Below, one piece after another: positions 54,586 through 64,000 of a stretch of DNA of 64,000 nucleotides (within the stretch, counting starts at the first letter, position 1; the number at the start of each line of letters is the position of its first letter). Both the position numbers and the translations under genes were made by a program. The notes under the pieces are model-generated. The model saw only the letters and a program-made list of their open reading frames with translations. It did no database searches and was not told the DNA's origin. Location: positions 806,001-870,000 of the forward strand of contig JAIUPT010000021.1 of NCBI GenBank assembly GCA_022315425.1, written 5' to 3'. Source of the stretch: Pseudevernia furfuracea (Eukaryota; Ascomycota; Lecanoromycetes; Lecanorales; Parmeliaceae).

Positions 54586-56140
54586 TTATTGACTTGTTTC
54601 ACCGAGCTCGGCAAGCAAGCCCATATATCTGGCGAATAGCCGAGAACATGCAGAGAACAAAATCTCTGCTCCTTTTTCCGAATTGTACTCGGCAATGATC
54701 TTATCTGCAGCGGTTTCGTCAATTAAATAAGCGGCAGCTTGGGTGTGGGCGCTGAGAAAAGGCGTGGGCCATTGGTATAGCCGGTAGATTCTTTTGGTAC
54801 GTATGTGCTCTTATGATTCAATATACCTGAGAAGGAGTGGTACTACACTCATATCCACGACCCTAAGTCTGTCGACTTCACATACTCGGAACTTGCTGTC
54901 AACATATGTGCCTAATTGCTTCTCCTTGTCTATTCGGATAGTGCCGCTGCAGTGTCACATACTGATCGCCGTTTTACCGACGTAATTCTAAACAATGCAC
55001 ACTCGGTGAGTATTTTTTGACGGCGCAAAACAATGAGATTATGAAGTGGCAAAATATGAGAATTGCCTCGTCAGTCCGATCTTTTGGTCTGACAGCAAGT
55101 CGAACTTGGTCCTTCGCTATCTGCGGTAATTCGAGAAGCTTAAGGGTTTCGCGAACCGCTTCGATTGCAACACGTCGGTCAGATGGTTCTGCGAGGAATT
55201 TTGGGTCTATGACTGATGGGTCTTTCGGGTCAGCGGAAGCTGGGGTAACGGATCCCCTTGCAGCATAATTTCCTTCGAAAGCTGTGGCTATTGCAATGTA
55301 TTTGTCAGGAGCTTGGATGACTAAACTTGGATTATGCTATATTGAGGGGTTTTCATACTCAGCAAAAACGTCTCGATATTGAGCGTACCGTGATAAGGGA
55401 GCAGAATCGAGCGGATCAACAATACGTACCGAGACTGTCTCAAAGGGTTGGCTTGGTTTCAGCGATCAAAGCTCTCTGCAATTTGCCGTCCAGCCCATGG
55501 AACTCCTCTAATTGAATGATCTTATCGCTTTTGAAACAACCGATCATTTGTGGTAGATAGTAGCCGGCAAGAGGCCCTGACCTGTCTTTGATCCATTGTT
55601 CTCGTGCTTCTTCCAGTCCATCTGGTGACGTTATGTATGAAGTCCGGTGATGGCGACCTGCTCGTCTAATACTAACAAGCTCGAGGAAGAGACGATCACA
55701 AAGGTTTTTTCCGACGCCAGAAAGATTCATTATGATGGGAACATGAAGCTCAGAAAGCTCAGCTTTAGGTCCAATGCCAGAAAGTAGAAGCAGCTTCGGC
55801 GAATCGAGCAAATCAGCCGACAAAATTACTTTCTTACTCGCGCAGACCAAGCAGAGTTAGCAAGGATACGATACTTCGTTGTAACTCCAACCTGTCTTAC
55901 CACATTTGCCTTTATTGGTCGTGACACCTACGGCCTTGCCTTGATCGAACAATATTGTCGCGGCGGTTACGTCTGTAATGATAGTAAGGTTCGACGGCAC
56001 ATGCGAAAGATATGCGCTAGATGCTGTAGTTGGACGACTATTACGAGCACTAACTCATAGAGGATCTCCAGAGTTGATATCTAGGCTTTCTGGATAGTAA
56101 TTGTAGAGGCCGTCGAGGAAGTCACCAAATATCTTTGCCG
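54586..56140 (-). pseudogene. GMC oxidoreductase pseudogene
   Basis: Glucose-methanol-choline oxidoreductases are FAD flavoproteins that oxidise alcohols. On the minus strand, family blocks appear in the right order. First come IFGDFLDGLYNYYPESLD and SSAYLSHVPSNLTIITD. Next is VCASKKVILSADLLDSPKLLLLSGIGP, the second GMC signature, then GVGKNLCDRLFLEL. The C-terminal part follows: DPKDPSVIDPKFL, RLRVVDMSVVPLL and SAHTQAAAYLIDETAADKI, ending at a stop at 54586. The gene is broken by in-frame TGA codons at 56055-56057 and 55440-55442 and by frame changes. The N-terminal FAD-binding GxGxxG region is missing. Some breaks may be introns, but the TGA inside the GDPL..SARN block is not. Confidence 0.8.
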
Positions 56141-56908
56141 AAAGGATTCCAGATGACACGAGCAGCGGCAGTGCTCAAAGCGCTGGGCGGGTGCAGAGAG
56201 TAGGAAAGGTGATGCATACTAGTCACTAAACTTGCGATAGAATGAGTGGCTTCCTAAGCGTAGACGGAACTCGCTAACAGGTTTTAGAATTCTAGGATCG
56301 ACAAGCAGACTCGTAGCCCCCAGCTCGTACAGCTAAGATCTTGAGAAGGCCACAAACGCGCATTGACAAGTGTAAGAAATTTAGAAGCAATACTGATGGT
56401 GCAGCTATCAAATCGTATTTGTGGTAGTCTTTGTACCAATTGGGGTCGTCAGAACTGCAACCAGAGCAAGTCTATGGTCACGCTGGTTTCCTGCTGGTTT
56501 TACGCTGGTTTTACCGTCGTGTGAAATTCAACGCTGACGGGAAAAAACCTCAAATAGGCTTAGCGCGATGGTCACGCTGGTTTCTACGCGAAGGGTACTT
56601 GAGATTAACGCAGTGCCAAGGCGCTAGTGGACAGGCCTCGGCACACTCCTAATTGCTGATCGGGCTGAAATCGGTTATCAATTCTGACAGTGGCGAATAT
56701 CTTCTTCTGGTACGAGTATCTAATAGCTTTCTATCTTCTCTTATTTCGCTAACCCAGTTGCTAAAGCGGCCACCCCTGCCTATACGATTTCAAAGGAGTG
56801 AGGGTTAGGGAGTATAGTCATGTCGTAAGCCGCGAAGAAGCCATTCCGAAAAACCACATCTGCTCAAATCTTGCGAACCATTGAAGGAGGTTCACTGAGG
56901 ATCCAAGC
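56141..56908. other. Intergenic region upstream of the Lcp5-type gene
   Basis: The missing N-terminus of the GMC gene is not found here. GCTGGTTT recurs near 56481-56515 and 56573-56582. A minus-strand frame near 56230-56340 reads LYELGATSLLVDPRILK but is bounded by stops. Otherwise I see nothing. Confidence 0.5.
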
Positions 56909-57901
56909 ATGGCTGCAGCAGCAACGCTACCTGCTCTCCTCACTACCCTCACCGAATCCTTGACCTCAGCGTCCTCATCCCTTCCCACACCCACAAACCT
57001 CGCCCCACCAGCTGAAGGCATATCCCTCCTCGACACTAAGAATGAATTACTTCTTTCCTACCTGCACAATCTCGTCTTCCTAATAATCCTCAAAATACGC
57101 AATCAATCCTCGCCCAGCTCAGCAGAAGAACCGTCTCTGAATGCCGCCGTCACCCAGAAATTAGTCGAGCTGCGCATGTACATGGAAAAGGGTGTTCGCC
57201 CACTCGAAGGCCGTCTCAAATACCAGCTCGACAAACTGCTGCTCGCCGCCTCCGAGGCCTCTCGTGCGCCGGTCCCGAACCGCGCCGTCCCCAAAGCTCG
57301 CACCGCGGCGCCGCGCGTGACCGAATCAGATGCCTCGGCTAGCGACTCGGCCGCCGAACCGGCTCCGCGACCGGCCACCTCGGATCTCGCCCACCGCCCC
57401 AACCCGTCCGCCTTTGCCCGCCCCTCTGAAGCCAAAGCGGCCCGTCAATCGGCTTCCGATGGCCTCTACCGCCCCCCGCGCATCACACCCACGGCCTTGC
57501 CCACCACCGATGCTTCGTCTCGCAAGAAGGAAGTCAGGCCCCGCAAAAACCACACGCTCCACGCGTTTATCCGCGAGGAAATGGACGACGCACCGATCGC
57601 GGAACCATCTATTGGGGCGGGTAGTGGCTTGAGAGGTAGGGAGAAAGAGAAAGAGGAGGCGAGGAGGGCGTACGAGGAGATGAGACTTGTTAGATTGCCG
57701 GGGGAGAAGAAGAGCAAAACCAAGAGAAGAGGTGACGGCTTTGGGGAGGATTTAGCGGAGGGGTTGGGAGATTTTGAGTTTGAGGGACTGAAAGGCGGCG
57801 GGAGGAAGAGGACAAGGGAGAATGATGGAGGGGATGGGGGAAGGGTAGGGGACGCGTGGGACAAGAGGGTCAAGAAAGGGGTGGGGAGGAAAAGGCGGTG
57901 A
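56909..57901 (+). CDS. Lcp5/neuroguidin-type Sas10-C1D family protein (rRNA processing)
   Basis: This single-exon gene encodes 330 residues. Lcp5 and neuroguidin bind the U3 snoRNP/small-subunit processome in the nucleolus and are needed for 18S rRNA maturation. The Sas10/Utp3/C1D domain is at about residues 35-115: GISLLDTKNELLLSYLHNL then VFLIILKIR, and KLVELRMYMEKGVRPLEGRLKYQLDKLL. The middle (120-215) is low-complexity, rich in Ala, Pro and Ser. The tail is basic (EKKSKTKRRGDG, GGRKRTREN, VKKGVGRKRR) and fits nucleolar targeting and RNA binding. Family identity rests on the Sas10/C1D block, which is clear. Confidence 0.9.
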   Translation: MAAAATLPALLTTLTESLTSASSSLPTPTNLAPPAEGISLLDTKNELLLSYLHNLVFLIILKIRNQSSPSSAEEPSLNAAVTQKLVELRMYMEKGVRPLEGRLKYQLDKLLLAASEASRAPVPNRAVPKARTAAPRVTESDASASDSAAEPAPRPATSDLAHRPNPSAFARPSEAKAARQSASDGLYRPPRITPTALPTTDASSRKKEVRPRKNHTLHAFIREEMDDAPIAEPSIGAGSGLRGREKEKEEARRAYEEMRLVRLPGEKKSKTKRRGDGFGEDLAEGLGDFEFEGLKGGGRKRTRENDGGDGGRVGDAWDKRVKKGVGRKRR

Positions 57902-60054
57902 ATGTACAGCAACGAAGCTTTTTATGGTCCAATGTGGAGAGTCATCTTGAACGCTTAAAAGCTCCAGCTCTATAGAGAAGCAATTGAGAGATTGTGGCCA
58001 TCACGCAGGCCATGCTTTGATTTTGCTCCTCTGTTCCTTGAACACTCCTCAGCCAAGTGACCGAGGCAAGAGGCCTCCCATCTCTTTCCTCACTACAGTC
58101 GTTTTGTCTTTCCGGAGCTACAAGAGAACTTTACATGGAGACATCCCTCTCATAAAACATCCCTCTGAAACTGCCTCAACCCGATATTCCTATCCGAGTC
58201 TACTTTTCCCCTAATTCTGCTCCACTCTTGTCTAGGCGACTCCATGGCGGATTACAAGATGATTGCCAACTCCTTTCACAGAATCCGAAAAATCTTCATT
58301 GCATCTGTTGATTTTGTTTTTTTGGAAATATGATTGGAGATCGATAACTAATTCTTTGAGTAAATCAAAAACAAGACCATTATCATATTCAATGATCAGA
58401 GCGATTGTACAATCAATACCCGAGCCTTCGATACCGATCTGCCATCGAGCCTCAATACCCTCAACAGAGACGTGCTTATCTATGTCAACATTTGCAAACC
58501 TTGCACCAAAATCGGCATTCACCATGCCAGCATCTCCCCACGTCACCAAACGGTGTCAATGAGAGTACTCATTTACTCGATGCTGAAAACGTCCACAATC
58601 CCTCAGATCGAGGCGCAACTTCGCAAATTGATCGGAACGAGGAGACATGCGTTGTAGCCGACCGAGACACTCTTGAGCCGACGACGTTGCAGTTACTACT
58701 GAGCGGGAGGCATCGTGAGGAACAGCGTAAGAGCAACCAAAGAAATCTCTTCCGCTTCGATGGGGGCAGCTATGCAGGCGTATATGGATGCCTTGCGAGG
58801 AGTTTTCCAGGCTCTCTTGGGAATAGCAGTTCTGGGGGCGGTTGTGAGTCTTCTCATGAGGGAGCAAAAATTTCACAAGAGCTTGTCCCGGAGGCTATCG
58901 TCCTCATCGAAATGACGTAGCTGTTTTTAGATGCCATTCAAGTTGATCAGGATGCCAAAAGATGTTGGAACTTGAAGACTTCCCAAGACTCTCTATGTTC
59001 CCTGATCGAGCGCGAGATTTATACCTCAAGAGCCCTCATGGATCATCGTCCATCGTGGATACTATCCATGAATCTTTAAAACTAAAAGATGCAAGAACAA
59101 CTTCTCGAGGCCGAACATTAGAGCACAAGGCTTGCCGTGCCGGCGTAATAAGACACTTTGACAGGAGCGTCTTATCTCGCCATTCATAGAAACCTTGAGC
59201 TTCGTGGTCGCTCTACAACACTATGCCAAGGTTCCCATTGCAGCCAATGTTGAAGTCTTGTCATCAGCTTATCGGAGACGATAATCTGACTCAAGAGAAG
59301 CGCCAGGTACATTTTGTTCGGCGCAACATAACATAAGTTAATTGCCACGGCACTGAGGATGGATTATACGATGCGTAGACGGGTTTTAGATTCATCAAAG
59401 GGTTTTTGTAGGTATGCAGCCTCCACATGGTAGCCGTCTGCAAGGCTCTGCCGTTATACAGGCGACATCGTGTGATAGTCGCGAAAGTCTGTGAACTAAG
59501 CATCTTTGTTTCCTAATAGGCCTCGAATGATGTAAACGAAGATAATGATCCATCCTGACTTTTCTCGTCGCAAGTTTCCTCGTGCTTCAATTCTGCAGGA
59601 TAGGCTTGGCCATCAATAGCACCCTCCGTTCCAAACCAGAATTAGAACGATAAATTTGTCTTCCGTCCTGCCTCGAACCCTGCCATTCAAGCCTACCGCA
59701 ATGCAATATTCTTCCCTGATTAGCTTGATCCTTGGCTCTAGCACATTTACAGGCCAGAAGAATGACCACCTCTTATGAAGTACAGAGCCAAAACGACAGT
59801 GACATCCACTTTCAGGCCCTGTCTTCGGTAGATCACCCAAGCGCAGGCTGCGTGTAATGCAAACGCCTAAAAGACATGCATTTCTTGAGACGTTGCCAGG
59901 GTTTTCATCACAGAGCTAGTAGGTGCGACGACCGACGGCGTGTAGGGCCTCGGCTCCCAATAATGCAGAAAGTCCATTACTGCAGATGTGAGGAATGAAA
60001 GCTGACAGCAACAGTACCCTCTAGGCAAACAGGGCGCGAGGACCTTGTCCTCTT
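57902..60054. other. Intergenic region with one transporter scrap
   Basis: This 2.15-kb stretch lies between two convergent genes. Besides the MFS fragment at 58739-58915, a minus-strand frame at 58232-58549 has protein-like composition (VSVEGIEARWQIGIEG then SGIDCTIALIIEYDN) from an ATG at about 58528, but overlaps unrelated plus-strand frames and matches no family I know. The stretch 59200-60054 shows nothing. Confidence 0.45.
58739..58915 (+). pseudogene. C-terminal fragment of an MFS-type transporter
   Basis: The frame reads AAMQAYMDALRGVFQALLGI then AVLGAVVSLLMREQ, then a basic tail and TGA at 58913-58915. One hydrophobic helix preceded by YxDALRxVF and followed by a short charged tail is the usual end of fungal 14-segment MFS transporters. 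No other transporter segments are found in the neighbourhood, so this is a remnant. With one helix only, the identification is tentative. Confidence 0.4.
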
Positions 60055-61840
60055 CTACCCTGACGTTGCACCGACTGGTCTCGCTCCACTCAGATTGACT
60101 ACCATTCCTGGTCCAAAAGCAGGCGCTTTTCTCTCCTTTACCCATCCGGGCACTTCTTTATTTGCCCTCGCACTAATCACATCCCAAACACGTGGAAACC
60201 CCACCTGGACAGGGCGTGCGTCTTTCACGCCCGTTATTGCGAACCGATGCTGTGCATGGCTGATGAAGCCATGTAGTAAGCCTTGCTCGATTAGTGAGGC
60301 GATGACAGATTCGATAATCTCCATATTTGTTAGTATCGGAGTCTCCGATTCGACGACATCAGCCAGATCGGGGTCGACATAGCCGTGAGGCACTTCTGCA
60401 TCCTCCTCCTGAGGAGGTGGTGTTTGAGCCCTTGGAAAAACAAATATCGCATTAGTATGATTGCGTTCCGTGCTAGCATGGCCGTTCGTAAGCCCATTAG
60501 GATTGGGAGTGTCTTCAGCAAAACCGAGTATTCTCTTCTCGAGAAGTGTAGCTAACGTAAGCATATCCTGGAGCGAAAGCGTAGGCGCCGCTTTTCTTGT
60601 AACATCACCTTGGGATGTCACAGCCCCTTGTGACCCAGAGAGCACAAATGTTCGGCGTGCTAGTGATCGCCAAATCAGTATTTCGCAGCGATTCGTGAGT
60701 TGGAGAAGGATACGTTTTCGGAGGAACCATTCAGCATTTGGGGCGTCAAGATCCATGTACTTGCGGAAAGAGGCGAGGTCACCTTTGGCCATGGCTGTGC
60801 AAATTGGCTGGAACTTTTCGGCAAGGCCTGCTGCTTCGGGCTGCTGGAGCAATTGCGAAGATGGAAACCGGCCGAGTATGATATTTGAGGTGGTGAGATA
60901 GATGAGGATGAGGCGGCGCTGACTAATGCACTGAGAATGGCACTGATCGTACGCGGCTTGAAGGGCGAGTTGAGCGCGGTAGAAGTGGTTGTTGGCGAAC
61001 AAATAACGTCCTAGGTAATAGAGGAAGGTGACTCGTTGGGCGGCTGGAAAAAGACTTAATGGAGGCGATTGCTGGTAAATGTTGCCAAAAATCTGTTCAG
61101 CGCTTCGAAGCTTTCGGCAGTAAAAGAAAAGCTTTAGGCAAAGGTTCGCCATCAAGTATATTCCAATTCGTCTTCCTTCGGGCTTCCCATTGCTGTCAAT
61201 ACCGGAGGGCGGGCCGCTCCGTTCGCTCAGGCATTTTTTAAAAGCCTCTCTTATTACATTGGCAGAGCTTTCCACTAGGGTTACTCTCTCAATAGCTTCA
61301 CTCTCCACGACAGACTCTCGTCTGATCAAGTGCTCGACCAGCTCGGGTCTTTTATCAAGACCAATTGCGAGCCGGGCAAGAGTACGTGATAGTGAGACGA
61401 CAGTGGGCAGAACTGTAACACCTATCGAGGAGCTCAATGCGAGGATAGACTGGCTGTCGAATTGATCAGCACCGTGGCAACCGAAGAGGATAATGAAGCA
61501 CACACTTCAGTAAAGCTTTGAGTAAGTCATGCGTCTCGATGAGGTTTTCCATGTTGAGGTCTCTTAGAAAAGCAAAGTACTTGACCATGAACATGACAAA
61601 AGACGTCCGTGAGCCACCTTCGTCACCTTCGTCGTACTCCGGGATGAATGAGATGCACTTGTTTTCCAGTGCTTTTTGACTGTTAGGAGGGTAGAACTGC
61701 TTTATTTCCGAAACGATCTTGTTGTACAGAGGAGGAAGAGGAGGTTCGTAGATGAGATATTCCTGTAGCTGCGTGCCATTCTTTTCCTTGATGATTCCCG
61801 CGATCTCTCCCAAGAACTGGTCCAGAGTAGGGGGGCTCAT
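60055..61840 (-). CDS. PCI-domain protein of the Thp1/PCID2 family
   Basis: The gene has two exons on the minus strand, 61840-61506 and 61453-60055, giving 577 residues. The 52-nt intron (GTGTGT donor, GACAG acceptor) joins DLLKALL to NQSILALSS in frame, which matches the family across the splice. Thp1/PCID2 proteins are part of the TREX-2 complex that links transcription to mRNA export at the nuclear pore. Recognisable blocks are YFAFLRDLNMENLIETHDLL, ARLAIGLDKRPEL and RRIGIYLMANLCLKLFFYCRK. These are followed by PAAQRVTFLYYLGRYLF, FYRAQLALQAAYDQCH and the PCI core RRLILIYLTTSNIILGRFPS. The C-terminal winged-helix part contains IESVIASLIEQGLLHGFISH. I considered the related CSN12 but the N-terminus fits Thp1/PCID2 better. 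Confidence 0.9.
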
Positions 61841-63120
61841 CTTGGCAATCGACTAGAAGGAACAATCTGCGCTTCGTCCCATGGTAGAAAGACGGTTGGA
61901 GTACTTTGATACGGTAGGTAGTCTCCTTGTCAGTCTAGAGCTGGTCTACCTAGGAACGGCCCTCAGGCCCTGACGGGGGCTTGATTATTAAGCGTACACT
62001 ATGCAAGTGTATCTGGAATGCTTGGCGCTGAGGAATTTGCAGCAACACCACCAAGCAGAGTAGTAAGTAAATCGCTCCTTATTCTCCCTTTCAGCCATTG
62101 CGCTACTCATAAGAAAGAGGTTCCTAATTCAATTGTAGTCTATTCTAATCATCAAAATCCTGTACATCCTCCTCAAAAACCCGCGTAAAACCGTCAAATG
62201 TCCGACTCCCCTAACTCATAAGCTCTTCAGAAAAGACCATATGGAAAACAGAAACGAAACCTCGTGGTCCTTTGAGCTTCAACACTAATGAGGGTTTTGG
62301 TGCAAGCAGAATTATGCCAAAAACATTCACCCTGGATTGTCAATCATGTCTTTTAATCCCTCAATAAAATTTTGAGGACGAGGGTGTTGGTGTACCATCC
62401 AGAAATTCCTCAAACCAACCACTCTCCAATGATAGCGCTCTCAACAACGCGATTAGTCTAGAGACAAACGCCTAGTCAGCTTCATCGCCACTCAAAACAC
62501 TCCCCTCATAACCCAGATCCTTCCACAAATCAGATCAAAGCTTCGGGACAAATTGAATCATTGGCTATTGGTCCAAACCGTCCGTCCGCATACCATGCAC
62601 TAGTCCAGCTAGTTCAGACCGTCTTACGACATCCTCAAACCCTCTCGGACTGGAAGGACGGTCCAATAGACTGTTGGTTCTAATATTGCAGCTTTCTACG
62701 GCGCACGAGTGGGGACCTTGACTTAGGTGCAGTATATGACAAATAAATCTTCCAGAGTCACTGATGGAGCGAAATGGCCGCCCAGAGCATCAAAGACTTC
62801 CAAGGGTCTTTGGCCAAGCGATCCTCAAGCAACGATCCAATGCAACAGATGTTCTCGAGACCGTCGGGTGCTGAGCCCAGCTTTTGAACGCTCAGAATGG
62901 TCACGCGGTCGAGAGTGTCAGATATCCATCACGCTTTGATGTTTCCAGCAATAATACAATCTTAAAGCAGTAAGGCGTGGCGATCTTCAGCTTGGCAACT
63001 TTGGCTTGAGGGGTAGGATCGTGTGCAACCAAAGCATCCTTCCTTTCCTCCTTGTCTACAAAATTACCTCTCAGAAAAACTCATTCTCTTTTACACCAAG
63101 TCTCTTGACTTTCAGCAGCG
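61841..63120. other. Divergent intergenic region, nothing identified
   Basis: In 1.28 kb between two outward-reading genes I see no frame with protein-like composition; 62727-62939 is the longest candidate and is unconvincing. The segment 63040-63120 is pyrimidine-rich, as in a promoter. Confidence 0.5.
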
Positions 63121-64000
63121 ATGATGAGTGACGATGAAGCCAGGGTTCCTTCTGATGTGCTTGATATCTGGCATGAAATGTACTGTACACTGTGCGGTGT
63201 ACCATTCCGTCTGTACGGGGACCGCCATCTCTACGACCTTGGAGACGAGCGTGATCCTTACTGGGCCAGCTATCAGGACCCCCATGCGCTTGACCTTGGA
63301 GATCTGCAGGATGATCTTGTCTGGGTCAGCTATTTTCTCGCTCGTAAGTAGCTGAAGCTTAAGTTCGTACGCGTACTATCTTGCCGGCAGTAGTCAGTCC
63401 GGATACCAAAGGGCACAACCACAGGCACGGGCGCAGGACCCAACTGTGGTGTGTCTATCACCGGAATAGGTCAATACGATCAGCGAGTAGGGCGCATCCC
63501 ACCACGAGGGTATGATATCAGGGATATCAAGAAACACCTAAAGCCAGTAATACAACAGAGGCTTTTGATGAACGAAGAAGAGAAGAAGGAGTGGGAGAAC
63601 TTTGAGTGTTTCTACAATCCTAAGTATCCTCTTGACCTAAGGAGTATTGTGTTGCCGACGACACAGCTAGTTGTAAACTTCAGAGACGCTTCAGGAAAAT
63701 CTATCAAACCCATCTATCTGGTGCACCCTCGCTGCTGGGATTATCCTTCTACAGCAACATGCACTCATCGGATCACCCACCAGGATATACCTAGATCTCA
63801 ACGAGTTGGGCAAGATATTTCTTCGATTACCCTTGGGACCTATTGGAGATAAATTTAGACCAGATTGGGTGACTGATAACGCCGGGCCAGAGCGGTTCTT
63901 CTGGATCACGGAGACGACTTACTTCGCAGCAGAGCCTGAGTGGCACTTTCTCGCGCGTGATCCTGGGATGGCTCTTGGCTTCGATGAGTTACTTACCAAT
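63121..64000 (+). CDS. Uncharacterised fungal protein, runs off right edge, with a frame problem
   Basis: Exon 1 (63121-63343) starts MMSDDEARVPSDVLDIWHEMYC and contains the cysteine pair CTLCG. A 54-nt intron (63344-63397; GTAAGT, GTCAG) joins in frame to exon 2, which runs through TTTGTGAGPNCGVSITGIGQ, RRIPPRGYDIR-like sequence and YPLDLRSIVLPTTQL. The frame then stops at 63852. From 63755 to the edge another frame is open and clearly coding (IYLDLNELGKIFLRLPLGPIG, FFWITETTYFAAEPEWHFL). A 34-nt GTGCAC...TACAG stretch (63721-63754) would join them in frame if removed, but is shorter than normal introns. The layout recalls fungal proteins with an N-terminal CxxC and a later HxxCW motif; the function is unknown. 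Confidence 0.55.

Noticed and set aside
60461..60901. 146-codon plus-strand frame
   Set aside because: It is antisense to the Thp1/PCID2-type gene.

Overview
The window is from a filamentous ascomycete (Pezizomycotina). Most protein-coding genes are split by short introns of about 46-157 nt with GTGAGT/GTAAGT-type donors, CTAAC/CTGAC-like branch sites and YAG acceptors. A multi-domain fungal non-reducing polyketide synthase is present. The left end holds an AT-rich retrotransposon whose two LTRs differ only by transitions, the pattern expected of repeat-induced point mutation (RIP). I cannot fix the genus from sequence alone.

Region 1 (1-8056) is nested retrotransposon sequence. A Ty3/gypsy-type element (148-6709, minus strand, 254-bp LTRs, CAAAC target duplication) sits inside the gag of a Ty1/copia-type element on the plus strand. 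That host element goes from gag almost directly to its polypurine tract and 3' LTR (7722-8056), so it lacks pol. The copia LTR ends 181 bp before the start codon of an RTA1-like membrane protein gene (8238-9242). A two-exon conserved membrane protein follows at 13092-14329, then about 3 kb of low-complexity DNA that includes a 214-nt uninterrupted purine tract.

Region 2 (17565-37061) looks like a polyketide biosynthetic gene cluster. It contains a DHA1-type MFS transporter (minus), an AusD-type SAM methyltransferase (plus), a CYP65/isotrichodermin-hydroxylase-like cytochrome P450 (minus) and a 2,493-residue non-reducing PKS (plus). The PKS order is SAT-KS-AT-PT-ACP-CMeT-hydrolase, the layout of dimethylorsellinic-acid and methylorsellinic-acid type synthases. 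Transporter and methyltransferase diverge from one 1.4-kb spacer; P450 and PKS diverge from a 4.1-kb spacer that carries four diverged copies of a ~100-bp repeat module. Inferred work flow: the PKS makes a C-methylated aromatic acid, the P450 and methyltransferase decorate it or a downstream product, and the MFS protein exports it. No prenyltransferase, terpene cyclase, flavin monooxygenase or transcription factor was seen.

Region 3 (39330-64000) is mostly ordinary gene space: a GPI-like cell-surface protein, a Ubc7/UBE2G1-type E2 enzyme, a 72-residue conserved fungal protein, a mitochondrial 1-Cys peroxiredoxin, several unrecognised fungal proteins, an Lcp5/neuroguidin-type rRNA-processing protein and a Thp1/PCID2-type PCI-domain protein. 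It is broken by a 2.9-kb repeat-bounded segment with a ~225-bp tandem repeat (43.0-45.9 kb), a decayed GMC oxidoreductase (54.6-56.1 kb), a C-terminal MFS-transporter scrap (58.7-58.9 kb) and an unknown gene running off the right edge with a frame problem. Exon limits were read by eye from splice signals and frame continuity; none has transcript support.
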